A DNA stretch of 64,000 nucleotides from Opitutia bacterium (GTDB taxonomy: Bacteria; Verrucomicrobiota; Verrucomicrobiia; Opitutales; Opitutaceae): the NCBI GenBank assembly GCA_016217595.1, contig JACRHS010000011.1, positions 1 through 64,000 of the forward strand, written 5' to 3'. Positions within the stretch are counted from its first letter, which is position 1; each line of letters starts with the position of its first letter. A program made the position numbers and the translations under genes. This document shows positions 58,701 to 64,000 of the stretch, piece after piece. The notes under the pieces are model-generated. The model worked only from the letters and a program-made list of their open reading frames with translations. It ran no database searches and was not told where the DNA came from.

Positions 58701-59661
58701 TTCCAAGCGGCTTGCCGAACTGATGGGCGGACGGCTGTGGTTGGAGAGCGAGCCCGGAAAAGGCTCCTCCTTCTCGTTCTCGATCCAAACGAACGCAGTC
58801 GCCGAGCCCCCGCTGGCCCGGCAGGCGCCCGATGTCGGCCTGCTGGTCGGCCGCCGATTGTTGGTGGTCGATGACAACGCCACCAGCCGGCGCATCCTCA
58901 GCACCCTGGCCCAACGTTGGGGCATGAGTGCGCGGGCGGCGGCCAGCGGCGCGGAAGCACTCGCGTGGTTGCGCGCCGGCGAGACGTTCGACGTCGCCAT
59001 CCTCGATATGCAGATGCCGGAGATGACCGGCGCCATGCTCGCCCCGGAGATCCAGAAATTGCGTACGGCCGATCAGCTCCCGCTCGTACTGCTCTCCTCC
59101 ATCGGCCAAGCCAAACTGGAAGAGCGCAACCTGTTCGCCGCCTATCTCGCCAAACCCGCCAAACCCGCCCAACTGCGCAACCTGCTGGTCGGGTTGATCG
59201 GTTATGCCGATCCCCATGCGGCCCATATTCCCGTCCCGGCGGAAACCCCGGCAACGACCCAGCCCAACCCCGTCTCGCAACGCCCCACCCGCATTCTTTT
59301 GGCGGAAGATAATCTCATCAACCAGAAGGTCGCGGTACAGATGCTGCAACGCCTCGGCTACCGTGCCGATGTCGTCAGCGACGGTATTGCCGCCATCGAA
59401 GCCGCCCGGCATCACCCCTACGACGTTATTTTCATGGACATGCAAATGCCGCGCATGAGCGGTATCGATGCCACCCGGGAGCTGCGGCGACAGCTGGCGG
59501 GCAAGGAACCGCGCCCATGGATCATCGCTTTGACGGCCAATGTCATGCAGGAAGATCGCGAAAGCTGCCTGGCCGCCGGCATGGACGCCTATTTGAGCAA
59601 ACCATTGGACCCTGCGGAACTGAAACAGGCGTTGGAACAGGTAAACCAAACCCAAGCGTAA
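55783..59661 (+). CDS. CHASE-PAS hybrid sensor histidine kinase with two receiver domains
   Basis: A 1292-residue inner-membrane kinase. TM1 (~20-40) and TM2 (~330-350) enclose a periplasmic CHASE domain ('[20 protein letters not shown]', '[20 protein letters not shown]'). Three PAS/PAC units follow (~375-750; '[20 protein letters not shown]' is the first). H774 in [13 protein letters not shown] is the phosphorylated histidine; HATPase boxes are '[10 protein letters not shown]', 'DTGIGIP' and '[14 protein letters not shown]'. Two receiver domains follow, with D1075 ('[11 protein letters not shown]') and D1219 ('[11 protein letters not shown]'). No DNA-binding output is fused or adjacent. The neighbouring gene is a close paralogue. 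Ligand unknown. Confidence 0.93.
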   Translation: MFAVTRPSRARPWFQWVVPGAVLAVGVALAVTSWWLLRRAERESERARFERLSERITVAIRDRLHEVAQGVSGAQAYFASQPSVSQQEWRDYYHTIQPYMPAGAVGLGFVARLPREQLPHLVARMHQEGVSAFAIEPGGKGALAYVVTHIEPQQETASALGRDLTTGTTRRQAAEHAMRTGEMILTQRVSVIWNNTTVPGFLFFSPVYNKPAIPATVAEREATLRGWAYAALRVDLLLSQILESTDRQIDFEVFDQNNTLVSALTYDADDHLKGTNRSAITKSDYRDRSFLSVVPLELHGRTWQLWLSTRPEFDRTGQHALPWLALGAGILIAFIAAGLAWTLVGARDRALALAEQMTRDLHLAEAEAKKLALVASHTINGVIMTDAAGLIEWVNTGFTRITGYTLEDVRGRRPNDVLKGRDTDPATLATMQQKRQAGESCKVELINYRKDGWPYWAEVEIQPLRDAAGKITGFMGMQVDITARKASQLDLARKEAEARRLALVAQHTSNAVILADAEWRIQWINEGFTRLYGYTLDEVRGRRPGDFLTTAETDPGTVLAMADATARGIPFTCEVLNRAKDGRTVWVDNEIQPLRNSTGRIESFMALQLDISEHKRFEQILAEKEARFRLIFSAVPIGISWRHVDKAGQVTRLINNAHLAIAGLTLEETNEPEVFARITHPEDRARQKELYARLAAGDIDRFSIEKRYLHRNGHTVWVSYSIQRHNHPSGAYEELSTVVDITEQKRTAEELRVAKESADKANVAKGAFLATMSHEIRTPMNGVIGMTSLLLDTPLTPQQRDYIDTIRTSGDTLLTIINDILDFSKIESGKLELEHEPLSLRTIVESVLDLLATKAAEKQLDLLYEFADDVPEYIMGDTTRLGQILMNLVANALKFTQHGEVEVRVQRQPSAAPNHTAETGTQPAPGACTLVVTIRDTGIGIPQEAQARLFQSFSQVDASTTRKFGGTGLGLAISKRLAELMGGRLWLESEPGKGSSFSFSIQTNAVAEPPLARQAPDVGLLVGRRLLVVDDNATSRRILSTLAQRWGMSARAAASGAEALAWLRAGETFDVAILDMQMPEMTGAMLAPEIQKLRTADQLPLVLLSSIGQAKLEERNLFAAYLAKPAKPAQLRNLLVGLIGYADPHAAHIPVPAETPATTQPNPVSQRPTRILLAEDNLINQKVAVQMLQRLGYRADVVSDGIAAIEAARHHPYDVIFMDMQMPRMSGIDATRELRRQLAGKEPRPWIIALTANVMQEDRESCLAAGMDAYLSKPLDPAELKQALEQVNQTQA

Positions 59662-59726
59662 GATCGAAGTATCTCCCCGCACTGTAGCCACGCCCAGTTG
59701 TGTCGATATCCCCTTCAAAATCAGTC

Positions 59727-64000
<4,274 letters not shown>

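Overview
The window comes from the chromosome of a GC-rich Gram-negative bacterium, most probably a Verrucomicrobiota member of the Opitutaceae type. The evidence is gene content: L,L-diaminopimelate aminotransferase instead of the acylated DAP route, lpxB (lipid A), a divergent membrane pyrophosphatase, many secreted sugar-active enzymes (GH2, GH36, sulfatase, heparinase II/III, sorbosone dehydrogenase), a PduS/PduT pair related to bacterial microcompartments, and a secreted-protein module ('VRTLGPSL...PGAYTAIV') that I associate with this phylum. The assignment is an inference from sequence reading; no database was searched.

Layout. 1-557: tail of an IS66-type transposase running off the left edge, then a short repeat-bearing spacer. 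558-5216: P-loop kinase-like protein; a dapL-methyltransferase pair (-); panC-like and panE-like genes (+). 5364-8110: a two-gene unit, a large polytopic GT-C-like protein overlapping a membrane-anchored protein. 8178-11489: secreted beta-galactosidase, closed by a strong hairpin. 11553-13854 (-): nadD, rsfS and a HAD phosphatase in tight succession, then a PTS IIA-domain protein. 14024-15925: cytochrome c/sorbosone dehydrogenase fusion and tRNA-Leu(UAA). 15931-23444: ROK regulator (-), then ceramidase-like protein, two amidohydrolase-fold proteins and a heparinase II/III protein (+), a probable catabolic neighbourhood. 23592-26054: membrane pyrophosphatase.

26721-30845 (-) reads as one sulfur operon, transcribed Rrf2 regulator > periplasmic binding protein > ATPase > permease > cysK, with three 4-nt start/stop overlaps. 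Divergent from it, pduS-pduT (31215-33082) form an Fe-S electron-transfer pair. 33101-37227 (-): YihY-type protein, GYF-domain membrane protein, argS. 37434-42798 (+): pyrimidine nucleoside phosphorylase, rRNA methyltransferase, prfB with the programmed +1 frameshift, and an ATP-grasp-like protein. 42937-46862: sulfatase and alpha-galactosidase, both exported. 46986-53683: a giant Sel1-coiled-coil-LysM protein translationally coupled to lpxB.

The most unusual stretch is 53504-55682. A gene whose first ~50 residues match the RebB ('killing trait', R-body) family, joined to ~330 residues I cannot assign, is bracketed by the true 3' end of lpxB and by a second, gap-free but diverged and stop-containing copy of that same 180-nt lpxB end. 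Another gene remnant and a terminator follow. The window closes with two adjacent paralogous CHASE-PAS hybrid histidine kinases, the second cut by the right edge.

Start codons are often not preceded by a Shine-Dalgarno sequence; several genes instead have a TATAAC/TATAAA box 15-18 nt before the start.
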